Positions 35,649-49,639 of a stretch of DNA of 64,000 nucleotides are shown here, piece after piece; position 1 is the stretch's first letter; each line of letters begins with the position of its first letter. The notes under the pieces are model-generated. The model made no database searches and was not told where the DNA came from. It worked only from the letters and a program-made list of their open reading frames with translations. Origin of the DNA: Pilasporangium apinafurcum (taxonomy: Eukaryota > Oomycota > Peronosporomycetes > Pythiales > Pythiaceae). A program made the translations under genes and the position numbers. The DNA lies in contig BCKE01000040.1 in the NCBI GenBank assembly GCA_001600495.1, forward strand, positions 247,644-311,643, written 5' to 3'.

Positions 35649-36040
35649 GAAGTCGATGACCAAATTGACCCAAGGCAGGTTGTAAAAAGGGAAGCAAGAG
35701 TGTGTGTGGTAAAATCAAACAACAATGACCATTGTCTAGTGACAGATAGGTCCGATAATGAACCCTGAACTGAAGAATAGAGTTCTCCATTTGTTTCTTC
35801 TCATTGTTCACGAAGAGATATCGTTTGTGCAGAAAAATGAAACCATGACAGTTAATTGAGCCACGTCAGACTCAGTAATACTGTTCCGTGCGAAATCTGT
35901 CTGGTGTCGTCATCATTGCTTTGTTACAGTCCTGTATTTAACTATACTACAGTTCTATAAATCTGTATTTTATTGTGTCCACGAGGGTACAAACAATTTG
36001 GATGGGAACACCCACGCGCAATTGGTAGTTGAGCAACAAC
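35649..36040. other. Intergenic, 392 bp
   Basis: Lies between two plus-strand genes and should contain the SEC12-like 3-prime end and the deubiquitinase promoter. No gene or repeat is recognised. Confidence 0.4.
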
Positions 36041-38185
36041 ATGGAGGCGGTGCAGGTGCAGCACTCTTCCTTTGGCGCGGCGGTGGCGCAGGCAGATACG
36101 CTCATCACCTTCGGTGATTTTACGATTGAAGAGACTGTCAAGATCATGCAGGAAGGTCAGTCAACGTTGGTTTCTTCCAAATTAGTATGTTAATGTCAAG
36201 CTGATTCATTACGAGCACTATTATGATATATGTAGCCTCCATTCTAACCCAGAAAGAAAAGAAGCAAGCCGTAGCCGATACTGGTGCTGGTACATCCTCA
36301 GGACCGCCTGTGATGACAAAGTCGTGGGCTCAGGCGCTGGGTGTGACGACGCCAACGACCCATGCTGATGGACAGCAGCAATACGCGTTGACAATAGCAA
36401 AGCCGGAGGTTGTGCGTGACACGAGCAACCCATTGCCTTTTGAGCAAGCAGTGCAACAAGCGCTGGAAGCACTAGATATCACGGCACCAGGGAAGGAAAT
36501 GAAGAAGAGGTGAGAGATTTGTGTTAAGGTTCTTTATTCATTTTGTTATGTAGATACGATCAAAACATTGACATTTTTCGCTCTTGTTGTTGATACTGGC
36601 AGAGGATTGGTGAATCAGGGCAATACGTGCTTCCAGAACGTTATCATGCAATCTGTGCTTGCATGTCCTCCATTTCTCAAGTAAATATGCTTGCTGTAAC
36701 GTCATTATCCGGTTTCAAATCACTTTAATCGCTTTCGTTGTGGAATGTGTAGTCTGCTGGTGGATATCTCGAGTACTGCTTCTCCAACTTCTGAACTTCT
36801 GTCAACGCCATCGGGCTTCCATGCCTGGCGTCATATGGTGGCATTTACACGAGAATTCGAGGAACCAACGCTGGCGCAGTGTAGGTTTCACCATTGGAAG
36901 TATTAAGACTGGAAAAGGCGGAAACTAACTGTTTTCTCATGTGTACATAGTGCAAAGCCAGCCCAATGATGGTCGCTCCAACGATTTTAATGACGTACAT
37001 AAGAAAATTCCGAAATCCATCAAGATCAGTGGATACTTTATGGACGTATTAAGCGCCTTTCAGAAAATGCGCGGCGAGCAAGAGGATGCACTCGAGTTTT
37101 TGGAATTCTTTCTGGATTACCTCCATTCCGAATACGAGAAAAGTGGACTCGAGCTGCCAACATCATGTGAAAGGCAAACTAAGCGCTCTTCGTCTGCGGC
37201 TTCAGGTGCTCAACAATTGAATGGAAATGCTGATACAGCGTTCTCGGATTTCGATGATGGATGGGCTGAGGTCGGTAAGAAAGGCAAGAGCAGCGTGTTG
37301 CGTCAGAATCCCGTGGATACTACTCGCTCGCCGATCAATTGGCTGTTTAAAGGAACACTTCGTTCGGAACTCAAGCAGAGTGGAAAGAAACAAAGCTCCA
37401 TTACCATTGAGCCATTCCATTGCCTGCATTTGAATCTAGAGCATGAGAAAGAAGACAACACGTTTGTGACGGGTATGAATGGAATGTCCAAACCACCTAC
37501 AACATACACGATCGAAGACATGATCCGTAAAGCATTCGAAGTCGAAGTAATTGAAGATTCCGGGAAAGGATCTTCAATGAAGAGGTTTACCACGATGGAA
37601 TCGCTGCCGGTGGTGTTGACGCTGAACATTAAACGATTCACGTATCACCCCGAGCAAGGACCGATGAAGTTGCAGCAGTTTGTTAAGTACCCAACTCACT
37701 TAGAGTTCCCATCGCAATTCATGTCCAGCACATGTCGGGCTGAAAATGGAGCAGATAGTAGTACTCAGCAGCCACCCAGTAGTGGGTTCAAGAACCCACC
37801 AATGTATGAACTCTTTGCAGTTGTCTCTCACCATGGGAACTTTGTCGTGGGTGGGCACTACACCTGTGTGTGTCGAGATAACAAAGATCAATGGTTCCGA
37901 TTCGACGACGAGCATGTGTCCTCGATCACGGAGGCGACGGCGCTGAACGAAAATGCCTATTTACTCTTTTATATCCGCACAAATTCGATCCCGCCGCCAG
38001 CGAAGCCATCCACAGCAACAACAGCGGCTAATGCGAATGGCCACGGTAAACCCGGTGCTCCAAACGCATGGAAACAAGCGCAGCCTGGACGATCTATCCC
38101 CGGCATGTCGACCACGAAGGCAGCAAATCCACAGGGTTTCGGAAAAAGCAGCACAAAAAAAAACCATCAGAACAGGCTTAGATGA
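36041..38185 (+). CDS. Ubiquitin-specific protease, USP10/Ubp3-like
   Basis: Five exons: 36041-36155, 36236-36509, 36603-36680, 36753-36880, 36951-38185; 609 aa, all GT-AG. A cysteine protease that removes ubiquitin from target proteins. The catalytic Cys139 lies in [12 protein letters not shown], split from the N-terminal region by intron 2; His501 is in VVGGHYTCV, with the USP box [11 protein letters not shown] after it. The residues between include [15 protein letters not shown] and [14 protein letters not shown], typical of the USP fold. The N-terminal 125 residues are low-complexity; the C-terminal tail is Ala, Pro and Gly-rich ([11 protein letters not shown]). The overall layout, with a disordered N-terminus and a single catalytic domain, most resembles USP10, but the exact orthology is inferred. 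Confidence 0.88.
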
Positions 38186-38346
38186 AGAAGGAAAAAATGA
38201 GAAAACGAGGTGAATGCAGAAGATGGCACATCACCAAGAAATCTGTGAAGGCATGGAGGAGAACAAAAGAAAAGAAGCACATTGGATTGTATAGATCAGT
38301 TTCATTATCCAAATCGCGTTTATACTGATTCTTCCTACATGAGCTC

Positions 38347-40776
38347 TCAGTTTCGACGCCACTTCGAAAAGAAACTAGTCGCATTTGTCTTCTTTTTCTG
38401 CTGTGATCGTGTGTGTTGGCCCTTGGCGACATGCACTTCCTGTACGAGGCGATCGCGTTCTTTCTCTTTCGCGCGTAGCTGCAGCACCTGACGAAACGCA
38501 TCCCGTGCACGTTTCGAACGCCACGCACATTGCAACCGAATCACACTGGCAAGCTTCTTGGCCTCGAATTGCCGTTGTTTATCCTCGTCATATTGTCGTT
38601 TCCGCGTAATGAGGACTTTGGCGCGCTCGTTAGCGTCAGTGTGTGTGTGCAGTGGTTCTCGTCGAACTATTTTCCCTGTACCTTGATCCTCGTAAATATA
38701 TTCCACCATTTCTTCTTCATCTTCTTCAGGCTTATTGTGCTGTTTCCGTCGACGCTGTTGTTGTCGTCGACGCTCAGCTTCTTCATCATCGTCCTCCAAT
38801 TTCTCATAGTCCCTACCTTGAACATCAAGCACCACATCGTCATTCTCATCATCATCAATAAGCTCTTCTTTTGCTTTGCCAAACATAATTGTGCCCTTGG
38901 GGCGCTCCTTCTTCTTGGCTCCCTGGTGACGTTTGATACGAATACGTTTCCATCGATCCATGAGTTTGGCCAGGGGCACTTTTTCCAAGATACCAATACC
39001 ATCCAGAACCACGTCGATCGGTGCAAAGCGGTCAGCAGGTACAGCCACAATGACGCCTGTATTCACGATTTGGTCGTTTTTCTCAGGGAAGACCTTGACG
39101 TACAACCCGTCTTGCATCGTTAATGGCTTTTGTATGGTACTAGACTGCATATCTTGCAATTGGGAGAGTTTCCGCGGAAGAAACCGCTTCACGATGCCGT
39201 CTGTGGTGAAACCCGCGCAAAGTTCATCGTCCCGACACCGCTCCATCATTTCCTGAATGGACAATCCACTCTCTAGCCGCGTGGAATTACCCACAGGAAA
39301 ATCTTTCTTGGGGTAAAATTGGAACGTAATCGCGCATTTTTGCGCCACACTCGGCGCGATCACCACTTCTCGACCAAGTACACACCATTTGGGCAGACTG
39401 ATGGCGCGGTAATAAAGATAATGCAAGTAATTACGTTGAATCACAATTGCTGCCTGCTTCCGCTGCTGGACTTGGAGTTTAAAGGATCGCCGAGCAAACC
39501 AGCATCGCCAGGAACTTTGAATCGTAACGCTAGCCTCGAACCGCTTTTGAGAAGTCAGTAAAAATTTCCATCGCAGTTCGTCTTGTTCCATCAGATACTG
39601 CTCCGCTCGTCGTAAACCCAACAGTTCGTCACTTGATAGCGACCATGGCTTCAAGAGGTATCCAGGCAGCACCCAGTGTTTTTGAGAGTCAAGAAACACC
39701 GGTGTACCTTCCATGATCGCTTGTGTGCGGGTAGTGACGTGAATAGTCGACAATTTTTCGATGTATTGGTTGCGCAACGCCAAATCACGTTGAAGTTGTG
39801 TGAACGTGGCATGTAATCGCTCTATTCGTGCGTGCATTTCGCACTGATTGAGCTTAATCTGCTCAATTTTGCGCGCCAATTCATAGTTGGTCGTGAAGAA
39901 AAGTGACAATGGAAATGGTGAGTTGGATTGATCTGAAGCTGTCATTTGCAGGTATAAAATCATCCATTGGACGGGATCATCGGGTGTTGCGAGTTGTAAT
40001 TCCACGACTGCCTTGATAATACCATCCATGACGACCTGGTAATACGAGTCCAAGTTTTGTCGTGATGTAATCTGTTTAGTTAGGCGCTGGAGCGCCTCTC
40101 TTGCTGCTTGCTCTTCCATATTAGGTCCGGTAATGACCAAAGGGACTTTTGCCACGTCGATACTCCAGTTATCTTGCACTGATGGAGGCTCTGTGACTAA
40201 GAAGACATGATCAGCCGGTGTTAACAACAGCTCGTCCTCTGAAAGCTGCAGTTCTTGCTGTAAGTGGATGATTTCCCGAATGAGCTGCTTACTCTCAACT
40301 CCATCCGTCTGAGTATCCCAAATGGGATATACTGCATGTGAGGGTAGTATAAACATTTGTGAATATGCGTAAATGGTTTACCTTGGTATCCCGGAGTGCA
40401 TTTTGAATGATTCGTCGCTTCCTGTGCATTTCCAGTACAAGTTGCGACTGCTCATCGATCTCAAAGCGATGGTGCACCTTACACTGATATCAAAACAAAA
40501 CAAAGTACAGTCTATCTGACGCGAACAATCGCCATAAACTCATACACAAAGAGAAAGAAGCGCATCCATTCGTACCGATCGACGCAAGTAGTCGCCCAAC
40601 CATGGCATCGGATCGAGCGGTCGCGTCATCAGGAGTTCATTTATACCATCTGACACATGCTGTAGTAGATCCAACACCTCTCGACGGTCGATGTACTCAT
40701 TATTGGGCCTTTGCGCGGCTTGAACCCGCTGCAAAATTTTCTGCACCCACCGCCGGTGATGCACTTGATGCTTCAT
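38347..40776 (-). CDS. IQ-motif coiled-coil protein of unknown function
   Basis: Three exons: 40776-40576, 40483-40382, 40308-38347; 754 aa. The N-terminus (LLQHVSDGINELLM then PLDPMPWLGDYL) and a similar later segment (TPDDPVQWMILYLQM) look like two copies of the same short motif, reminiscent of DPY-30-like docking helices of ciliary proteins (P..W...YL). There are IQ motifs near residue 360 (VTIQSSWRCWFARRSF, then AAIVIQRNYLHYLYY) and near 695 (SVIRLQCAWRSKRARDAF), which would bind calmodulin. Between them are acidic (DDDENDDVVLD) and Q/R/E-rich regions and coiled coil at the C-terminus. The layout suggests a flagellar or centrosomal scaffold. The start is the first ATG, only 137 bp from the next gene. 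Confidence 0.7.
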
Positions 40777-40913
40777 GCCTTGTGACAGGAATTCGAAATC
40801 AAAGCAAATGTAACAATGAACGAACGGCTTTTCAGCATAATCTACCCGGAATCAGAGCACAACTTATATTATTTTAACACTCACGTTCTCCAACTTTCCA
40901 TCTAATCGGTTGA

Positions 40914-42185
40914 TTAGGCTGTCGTTGATGCAGTTGCTCCTGACGCCAAAAAGTCCGCTCGGTTTTTGCCCTGTGCAGTCAGATCATCAACGATCGCTTT
41001 CGCATTCAATCCACTGCTCTGTCCATCGGAGCCACATCCACCACAGCGGTGCATGCCCACGATCGTTCTATCAGATACAGCGATGACAGGAGCACCATAA
41101 GACCCAGGAACAGCATCAGCGACGTAGCCAATATGGTTTACTGGGTCGCCTGCGCATTGAATCACATCAAGATTGGTGAAAGCCGTGATTGGTGCGACAC
41201 CATCGTTGTTGGTGATGGAGATCCGCTTAGCGTACGCATTCGGATGATGCGTGATGAAAATTTCTTCCGACTCAGTTGCTCCAGTATCGCGCAGTGTTAA
41301 GTAGCCGTACTTGGCAACCACGTCGCTGGTCGTGGTGTCAAGCTTGAGGATGGCGTAGTCCAGCGCTTCGTTCACTGCAAACAGCTCACTGTTACGCAAG
41401 AGATCCCCGCCACTGCATCCCATTGGTACTTGACACTCGTTCTCACATCCGCCACTCTCGGCACCAAACTCAATGACTGCGTTCTGCGCAGCAGCGGTCG
41501 AGGCAATGCATTGTGCAGATGTAAGGAAATACGCTTTATGGCCCAAAATCATGCCGGTGCAGGCGATAGAACCATTCACAAGTACACGAGCGACTGCTTG
41601 AGAAGCTAGGTAGGCATTGGAACTCGCTTGATCATCTATGAGCATGCATTTCAGTGGCTGGGACTGATCGGTGGCGCACATTTTCGCGGTCGCGGCGGTC
41701 GTACTGTCCCATCGACGATAGCTCACGAGTGTGACAGCAAAATCGGTTGCTTGAGCTGCACGTGTCGCGGCGTCAATGCTTATAGATGGGATGAATTCAA
41801 CTGTCACGGAAGTGCTTGGCAATGGGGAGGACCAATACCCAGCAGTAGCCGAGTGTGTGATCGTGATGTCGACGCCGTTATCTCCATGTAGCACTACTGT
41901 GTCACCATCGAGTAGTTTTAAGTTGTCAAAATAGACCGAGAATGCCGTAGCGGTGGCAGAGTTTGTTGTGGGCTGGATCTCATAGGTGGTTACGTCTGTT
42001 GTCAGTGAGATTGGCGCGTCGAGTGCAATAAGTTCAGGCGCTAAATCAAGCATCGCAGGCCGGATTGCATTTGCAGTATTGGCGGCATCCACAGAGACAG
42101 GAGCGATCGAGGAAGAAGAGGAAGAAGAAGCGGCATGTACAGCATTCCATGCCAGCGCCGCGGTGAGTACCAGCCTTCGCAACAT
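40914..42185 (-). CDS. Secreted trypsin-fold protein with a degenerate catalytic triad
   Basis: Single exon from ATG 42185, 423 aa; the frame is open 31 codons further, but this ATG gives a classic signal peptide (MLRRLVLTAALAWNAVHA) followed by poly-serine. The N-terminal half (about 40-190) is a beta-rich region of unknown type; the C-terminal half is an S1-type serine protease fold: ACTGMILGHKAYFLTSAQC, then EALDYAILKL, then PGSYGAPV. The triad His is replaced by Gln225 (TSAQC, not TSAHC), Asp276 is kept, and the nucleophile Ser is Tyr363. It should therefore not cleave peptides. Oomycetes have catalytically dead S1 homologues that act as inhibitors, for example glucanase inhibitor proteins in Phytophthora; whether this is such an effector is inference. 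Cysteine-rich pattern near GGCENECQVPMGCSGG suggests disulfides. Confidence 0.8.
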   Translation of the reverse strand: MLRRLVLTAALAWNAVHAASSSSSSSIAPVSVDAANTANAIRPAMLDLAPELIALDAPISLTTDVTTYEIQPTTNSATATAFSVYFDNLKLLDGDTVVLHGDNGVDITITHSATAGYWSSPLPSTSVTVEFIPSISIDAATRAAQATDFAVTLVSYRRWDSTTAATAKMCATDQSQPLKCMLIDDQASSNAYLASQAVARVLVNGSIACTGMILGHKAYFLTSAQCIASTAAAQNAVIEFGAESGGCENECQVPMGCSGGDLLRNSELFAVNEALDYAILKLDTTTSDVVAKYGYLTLRDTGATESEEIFITHHPNAYAKRISITNNDGVAPITAFTNLDVIQCAGDPVNHIGYVADAVPGSYGAPVIAVSDRTIVGMHRCGGCGSDGQSSGLNAKAIVDDLTAQGKNRADFLASGATASTTA

Positions 42186-42696
42186 CCTGCTTTGATTTCC
42201 TATAATTCTAGAGATTAGAATGTTTACTGGATAATGAGCGGCCCCGCATGTTGCGTCATAATCCAACGTAGTGAGCACAAACCATCAGCAGCTCCCGGAA
42301 TTTGGAGCTGCCTGTGGGATACGATTTGCGGTGTGACACCAACTGGATTCACATGATTGTCACTTGAGTGACATAATCTCAATAAAGGGCTCTATGATAT
42401 ATACATTTTATAAGCTAATATCCGTTACCTCATTTTAGTGACATATAGCAGCTGGTTGGTGAAAAACAGTCTGCTTCCATGGAACATCCCAGTGGGATAG
42501 ATAGGCGTGTCACTGTGTACGTATCATTACATAATGGAACACCATCAAAGCATATTTAAAAAGCGCAATTGCAATAGTTTTGGTAAAGCACACATTGCTT
42601 CAAGAATGCAAGCGAGACAGACTCTTTTCTATCTTCAAGGCACTTATCTGTACCATCTATCTGCCATTCTCCACTCACAAAAAAATATTCCCATCA
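42186..42696. other. Intergenic, 511 bp
   Basis: Lies between two minus-strand genes; it includes the promoter of the trypsin-like gene. No gene or repeat is recognised. Confidence 0.4.
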
Positions 42697-43970
42697 CTAA
42701 GGACACACGAGTGGTCCGACAAAATCCAACGACGTTTTGTTGGCTTCGTTCTGTGGCAGCAGATTCTGGTTCTTTAACCAATTCTTGTTGTATAGTTTGC
42801 TTCGATACCGATCGCCACCATCACACAAGATCGTCACGATTGTATGACCGGGGCCGAGCTCACGCGCCATTTTCACGGCACCCACAGCATTTAATGCGGC
42901 ACTAGGCCCAACAAAGATCCCATCGTTGCGCAATAAGAAGTAGGCCATATCTACGAGTTCCTGGTCCGTACCGACGATACCTTTGTCAATCACCGCTTCC
43001 CTGAAGTTCGGCGTGACGCGGGGTAATGCCACACCTTCAGCGATAGTTGAGCCTTGAGCTGCTGGGACGATCTCAAAACCATCCTTCCACGTGCTGGTGG
43101 CTTGGTCATCGTTGATAAATTTGGACATCCCAGCTACCTCTGACGGATCGATCAGCCACACTTTGGTAATTGGGTTCTGTTCCTTGAGAAACTTGGACGT
43201 GCCTGAAATCGTACCGGCTGTGCCCGATGCAGCCACGAACCCATCAACTTGGCCATTCGTTTGCCGCCAGATCTCAGGGCCAGTACCTTCGTAGTGTGCG
43301 CGCATGTTGGCCGTGTTTTCAAACTACACACACGTATTGTACGCAAATATTAGTTTTTCCCATAGAGTAGTTAAGCGTATGCATACATGACTGAGCATTT
43401 TGCCTGGTTTGGATAGACAGCGTTGTCGATCTTCTTGGCAAGCTGATGTGCGACATGATAGAAATGGGTTTCCTTGTCAAACAGCGATACCATCGGCTGT
43501 ACATGCGTTTCTGCGCCCATGACCTGCATCAGCTCAATTTTCTCCGCGGCTGTACGATCAGGCATTGTGAAAACCGTCTTGTAGCCCCTCGCGGCTGCGA
43601 GTAACGCCAGGGACACTCCAGTGTTACCGCCTGTAGCTTCAATGATAGTGTCGCCTGGCTTGATCAACCCTCGCTCCTCGGCATCCAAGATCATATATTT
43701 GGCGGCGCGATCTTTGACGCTTCCGCATGGATTCATGTACTCCGCCTTGGCGTAGATCTTGCATTGGGTCAGACGCGACAGACTCTTGAGTTCGATGAGC
43801 GGCGTATTGCCTACCGCCGCGAAGAGGTCCACGGGTCCATCACTTGGTTGACGAGTAGCAACAGTGGAGAGAGCGGCTGCCGACTGCAACTGCTTTGACT
43901 GCTGCAGGGAAAGAGCTGTGATGACGCCGCCAGCGAAACAACTCCCTGGAAGCACATAGCGCCGCCACAT
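42697..43970 (-). CDS. Cysteine synthase, mitochondrial-type
   Basis: Two exons: 43970-43404 and 43323-42697; 397 aa. Pyridoxal-phosphate enzyme making cysteine from O-acetylserine and sulfide. The PLP lysine is Lys86 in NPCGSVKDRAA; the substrate loop is EATGGNTG; the C-terminal phosphate-binding region includes SGTAGTISG. The N-terminal 40 residues contain a hydrophobic helix (CFAGGVITALSL) and then basic and hydroxylated residues, compatible with a mitochondrial targeting or anchor sequence as in fungal CYS-type enzymes. The intron donor is GC rather than GT (CAG then GCAAAA), a GC-AG intron; using any nearby GT would remove the conserved PNQ before FENTAN. Cystathionine beta-synthase is less likely because the regulatory CBS domains are absent. 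Confidence 0.88.
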
Positions 43971-44543
43971 CTTGTCTGTGTTGGATGTCTTTGTTTGGCT
44001 AAAAATGACAAATCATTTTGAAAGTCGAGCAGCGCTGGTAATTTGTGCTACACACCGTAAATAACCTAAACGTTATTTACGGATGTAAGATTGGGTACAC
44101 CCAGACCATATTCACGACAAACAAAATCAGTGGATATAAAACTCTTTGCGTCTAATTATTCCGCATAGATTTTTACGCTCAAGACGACCCAAATTGTTTG
44201 CTGTCGTGGACGTAAAATGCGTTCATTGTGGTGAATCACACATAGATGTCTGCTGCAGTCGCCTATGAATGGATTCTGCGGAGCAAACAAGGGCATTTTT
44301 GTAATCAACCGATATTTTCTTTGAGAGGTCCTTGAAGTTCAGTCTGTGTGTTTTTTCCCATGGTAGTATTTTTTGGCTCATTTGGATATGGATTTTTGGG
44401 TTTTATGAGTGGGGGAGTTTCAGATATTTTTTTTGGTCGAGTGTGGTGTGCTGTCGTGGCACCAAATCCCGCGTCCGTTGGGTCAGAACGCGAAAGGGAA
44501 ACAACAGAAAAGCAGGGAAACCCCGCATTCACATAGAGAAAGC
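43971..44543. other. Divergent intergenic region between cysteine synthase and ArfGAP
   Basis: The cysteine synthase reads left and the ArfGAP gene reads right, so both promoters lie within 573 bp. Frames here lack protein-like features. Confidence 0.4.
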
Positions 44544-46241
<1,698 letters not shown>

Positions 46242-46418
46242 AACAACAAAGCGTGAGAAGCGTCTTCGTCCCTCGTGCTGAAAACGTAGTACGCTTTTCT
46301 ACTCGCTCTTTGTAAGCTTCCGGTAAATAAATACGAGATATGCATCTATCGCGACCTCGTTGAATCCTATCGTGTGGTCTAACGTTTGATCACTTCAGTA
46401 GACCGTATTGTGCCATTG

Positions 46419-49400
46419 CTATTGCGTCGGTAGTAAATATTTTGCTTCTAAAACAAAATTAATCATTTTTTTCTTGGTCAGCACCGATTCGTCATTGTCC
46501 TGTGTTAACAGGTCAAATATTTCAAGGCGTTCTCCGGTGGTAAGTTCCATGTCGTTTTTGATCAAACAACGATTGAATGCATCGAAATCCAGCATATCTT
46601 CATTTGCAAGAGTATCTTGGATGGGCATTACCATGCACTCAAATATGTGGTGCCAGAGTTGCATTACCTGACGGAAAAAAGTCTCCAACTCTATTTGGTC
46701 TTTTTCCAGTCCAAGACGATACATTCGTTCCTGAAACAGCGTGTAATCGCTTGTTTCTTTCATCTTGAGTGGGAAGGATAGGTTACAAGCCTCAAGCGCA
46801 TGAGAAGGTGAGAGGTATCGAATAAGAGAGCCAGCCGAACTCTCTCCGTCGCCAATGTACTCGGTCCAGATCGAAAGCAGCTGAGCAAAGGGTAGCATTG
46901 AATTCGTGGGCGGTTTCTTCATGAATAATATCATTACTTTCTTTATCAAGCGCTGGAAGAACTGGAACGCGTAATCTTTGGATTGCAACCGCAGCTTGTC
47001 AGCACCGAAGAACCATGCAAACAAATCGCTTCGAATATGCTTTTCCATGGCGCTATAATGCACGAGTGAGCGTTCCAGCTGAAGAGTATGCATGATAGCA
47101 ATGGATTTAATGCCATATTTCCGCACAAGATAGTCCTTCGCGAGAGTTTTAAATGTTACACTCTTGGATGGTTGTCGAAGAAATTGCCATCGATCGTCCA
47201 TGATGAGTGATGCAGCTGTACCACCAGACATCACATTTCCGCCACCTGGCGATGTCGTATCTTCCACCGCATCTCGAGCAAATTGGAGATGGAGAATGGC
47301 AGTAAGCAAATGGCAGACCTCAGATAACGGAAATAGCCGAAGTTGCGTTGTGGATCGTCGAGAATTGGATAGGCGATTTCCGAAGCTGATGGCATTCTTC
47401 CGCCGTACGCCATTTGTCGAGCCAAGTAGTCGCTTGGACGACGATTTTCTGGTTGCTATGCGCTGATCATGTTTTGGAGGCTTCCTCTCGTCTTCATCCG
47501 AAATTGGCTCGAGTTTAATTGATGCTATTTCATCATCTTCGTGGATGAGTCGATGCTTGCCGCAGTTGCATCCACATGTGGAAGAAGTTGGAGCCTCTTG
47601 GGATATAATCGACTGACTGTTGTGGCGGTAGCTGACGCGCATCATCAGTTCTTTCGCCTTTGCCATGCGTTTCGATGGGTTCTCATATTTACACAATTTC
47701 TTCTTCAACTCTGGTGGTAGAAATTGCTGGGCTTCGTCCAGAAATGAAACTTCCGCTGCTAATTCCTCTATTAACTCTACCATCTCGTGGATCTTGGCTC
47801 CAACACGTGCTTCCTGTGATTGAAATGTCGCCAAACAGGCGATTTCGTCACCCACAGGTGACGATCCTTGCTCCATTATCCCCAATCGGAGCTGCTGTTG
47901 TAAATCCTCGAGCAATGACCGCCATCTCTTCTCCTCGTTAGCTGCGTCACGATCACGTAAGATAGTCTGCAGCTCTTCATCAGTAACGAAGCGGAAAAAT
48001 TCGTCGAAAAAGAGGCGACGCTCACTATCCTCCAGCATATCCACAGCAACGGCAAATGCCTCACCAAGTTGTGGCAATGCGAGTTCAGCGCTTTTCTCCA
48101 TCATGCGACTCAGCAACCTTTGCGCTTCTTTCGGTGGCATCGAGGCAAACAAGGTAAGAACTTCTTCGGTGCATGGTTCAAAATCTTCATCACTCCAATG
48201 AGGTTCCGTACGTCCACTCTTGTACGCTTCTCCGTAGAGTTGGTCACGCAGGAGAGGGTACTTGGTGTGCATTGCTGAGCGCACTGCAGCAGTCGCCTCT
48301 TGTATCCGTACGGCATGTCTTACTCCTGACTGCAGTTTGTCCACAAATTGGGAGGACTGTTGTGCCTGCAGCTGTGTTTGAAGCCTTTGGATTTCCTCCA
48401 GGTAAGTGACACACGTGATCTGCAACTTCTCGTGCTGCCTTTTGTATGTCTCTAGTTCCTGAAACCAGTGTTTACCGTGATTGAAATAAAACAGAAACTG
48501 ATTTCTTTCACGGGCGATTTGAGAGACTCGGTGTTGGCCCACCAGTTGGTGGTGATTTGAGTATATGGCGGCTCCTATTTCACTGGAAAAAGTGTTGACT
48601 CATATCGTCAGTCCCGAGCCCGCTATTTGACAGAGACTACGCCTATGCTGCACACCTGATAATGTCGTTCAGGAAAGGATACTGCCTGTCAAGGGAGTGT
48701 CCGAACTGTTCCAACAGTCCAAAAGCGACAGCGGACAAAAATGTGTTTGGATGCGGCCAATCATCAACCAGTGCTGTGCGTACACGATATGTTCAATGTA
48801 ATCATGGGTGGAAAATTGAGGGGAAAAATCTTACCTTTAGCTTGTGCGAATATTGTTTCTGATAGCAGAACCGGGGACCGGAATATTGAGTTATCATCTT
48901 GCCAAGACTCAAGGAATATCTGAAACCTGGCCGTGGCATCTGCATCCACTCCAACGGTGGACTGTTGCTCGTTGCTAATAGCAGTAGACATGACTTTGCT
49001 CAATTTTGATGGAGAAAGTGATGGTTCTTCAGTCGTTACGATTTTTTGCCGACAGGTAGCCGAGTTAGAATCCATATTGACTCCGTGGCTTTCATCTTCA
49101 CTGTGAATCCCTAAATGATGGCGACGGCGAGTCTCTTGGATTGGCCGAATCCGACTTGCACTTGATGGTCGTATTCTTGCCGGCATATGTGACGATATAA
49201 ACGGGGATGATGATTGGGCCCGAGATGCCGAAAGTGGCCGCTTGGGCGTACGAGGAGAGGGTGGATTGAGCGGTGTTGCAGTGGTTGTACAGAGTTTTAT
49301 TTCGGATGAAACGTGCTTCGGCGTTCGAGGACTTACGCTATGGCATGGAGATGTATATGGAGACACTTTCACGTCCAAGCCAGATCTAATTGCGTTTTTG

Positions 49401-49471
49401 CTTATGGTTGCTTTGGAGAGGAGCTGAGATCGAGGCGGCCGGCCATGCTGGTGATGTACAGGAGCAGCCAT
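46419..49471 (-). CDS. Large protein of unknown function, 972 aa
   Basis: Three exons: 49471-48835, 48773-48656, 48582-46419, all GT-AG. I do not recognise the family. The N-terminal 200 residues are Ser/Pro-rich and basic (for example SPRTPKRPLSASRAQSSSP), then a helical part (ALVDDWPHPNTFL onward), coiled coil (YKRQHEKLQITCVTYLEEIQ), an acidic middle, and a helical C-terminal half with MHTLQLERSLVHYSAM and a possible EF-hand-like end (TQDNDESVLTKKKMINF). A CGCNCGKH cluster occurs mid-protein. Similar layouts occur in flagellar proteins of protists, which is only a hint. Exon 2 was found by continuity of the frame through LLEQFGHSLDRQYPFLNDII and fits well. The gene is divergent from its neighbour at 49640, 168 bp away. 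Confidence 0.65.
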
Positions 49472-49639
49472 TTTGATGAGTATTTGCAATCAATTAGAGA
49501 TGGTATTTCAATAAGATCTAAATATGGTTGGGAACGCCAATTACGTGCGAGACATTTTAAGTCAAAGTTATCAAAACCGTTACCGCCAACACCTTCACTA
49601 CATTGTTGACGAGCATACTTTATCGTTTGAAAAGTAGCC
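49472..49639. promoter_or_regulatory. Shared 168-bp promoter of a divergent gene pair
   Basis: The 972-aa gene starts at 49471 reading left and the EF-hand/WD40 gene starts at 49640 reading right, so the 168 bp between the two ATGs must drive both. It has TATTTGCAATCAATTAGAG and TTATCAAAACCG-type AT stretches but no named motif I can support. Both products look like cytoskeletal or flagellar proteins, so co-expression is plausible. Confidence 0.5.

Noticed and set aside
38530-39123. 197-codon plus-strand frame
   Set aside because: It lies antisense to the IQ-motif coding exon and has a composition typical of a shadow frame.
43371-43403. Cysteine synthase exon 1 reading on to its own stop
   Set aside because: It would lose the whole C-terminal half of the enzyme; the GC-AG intron restores the conserved junction.
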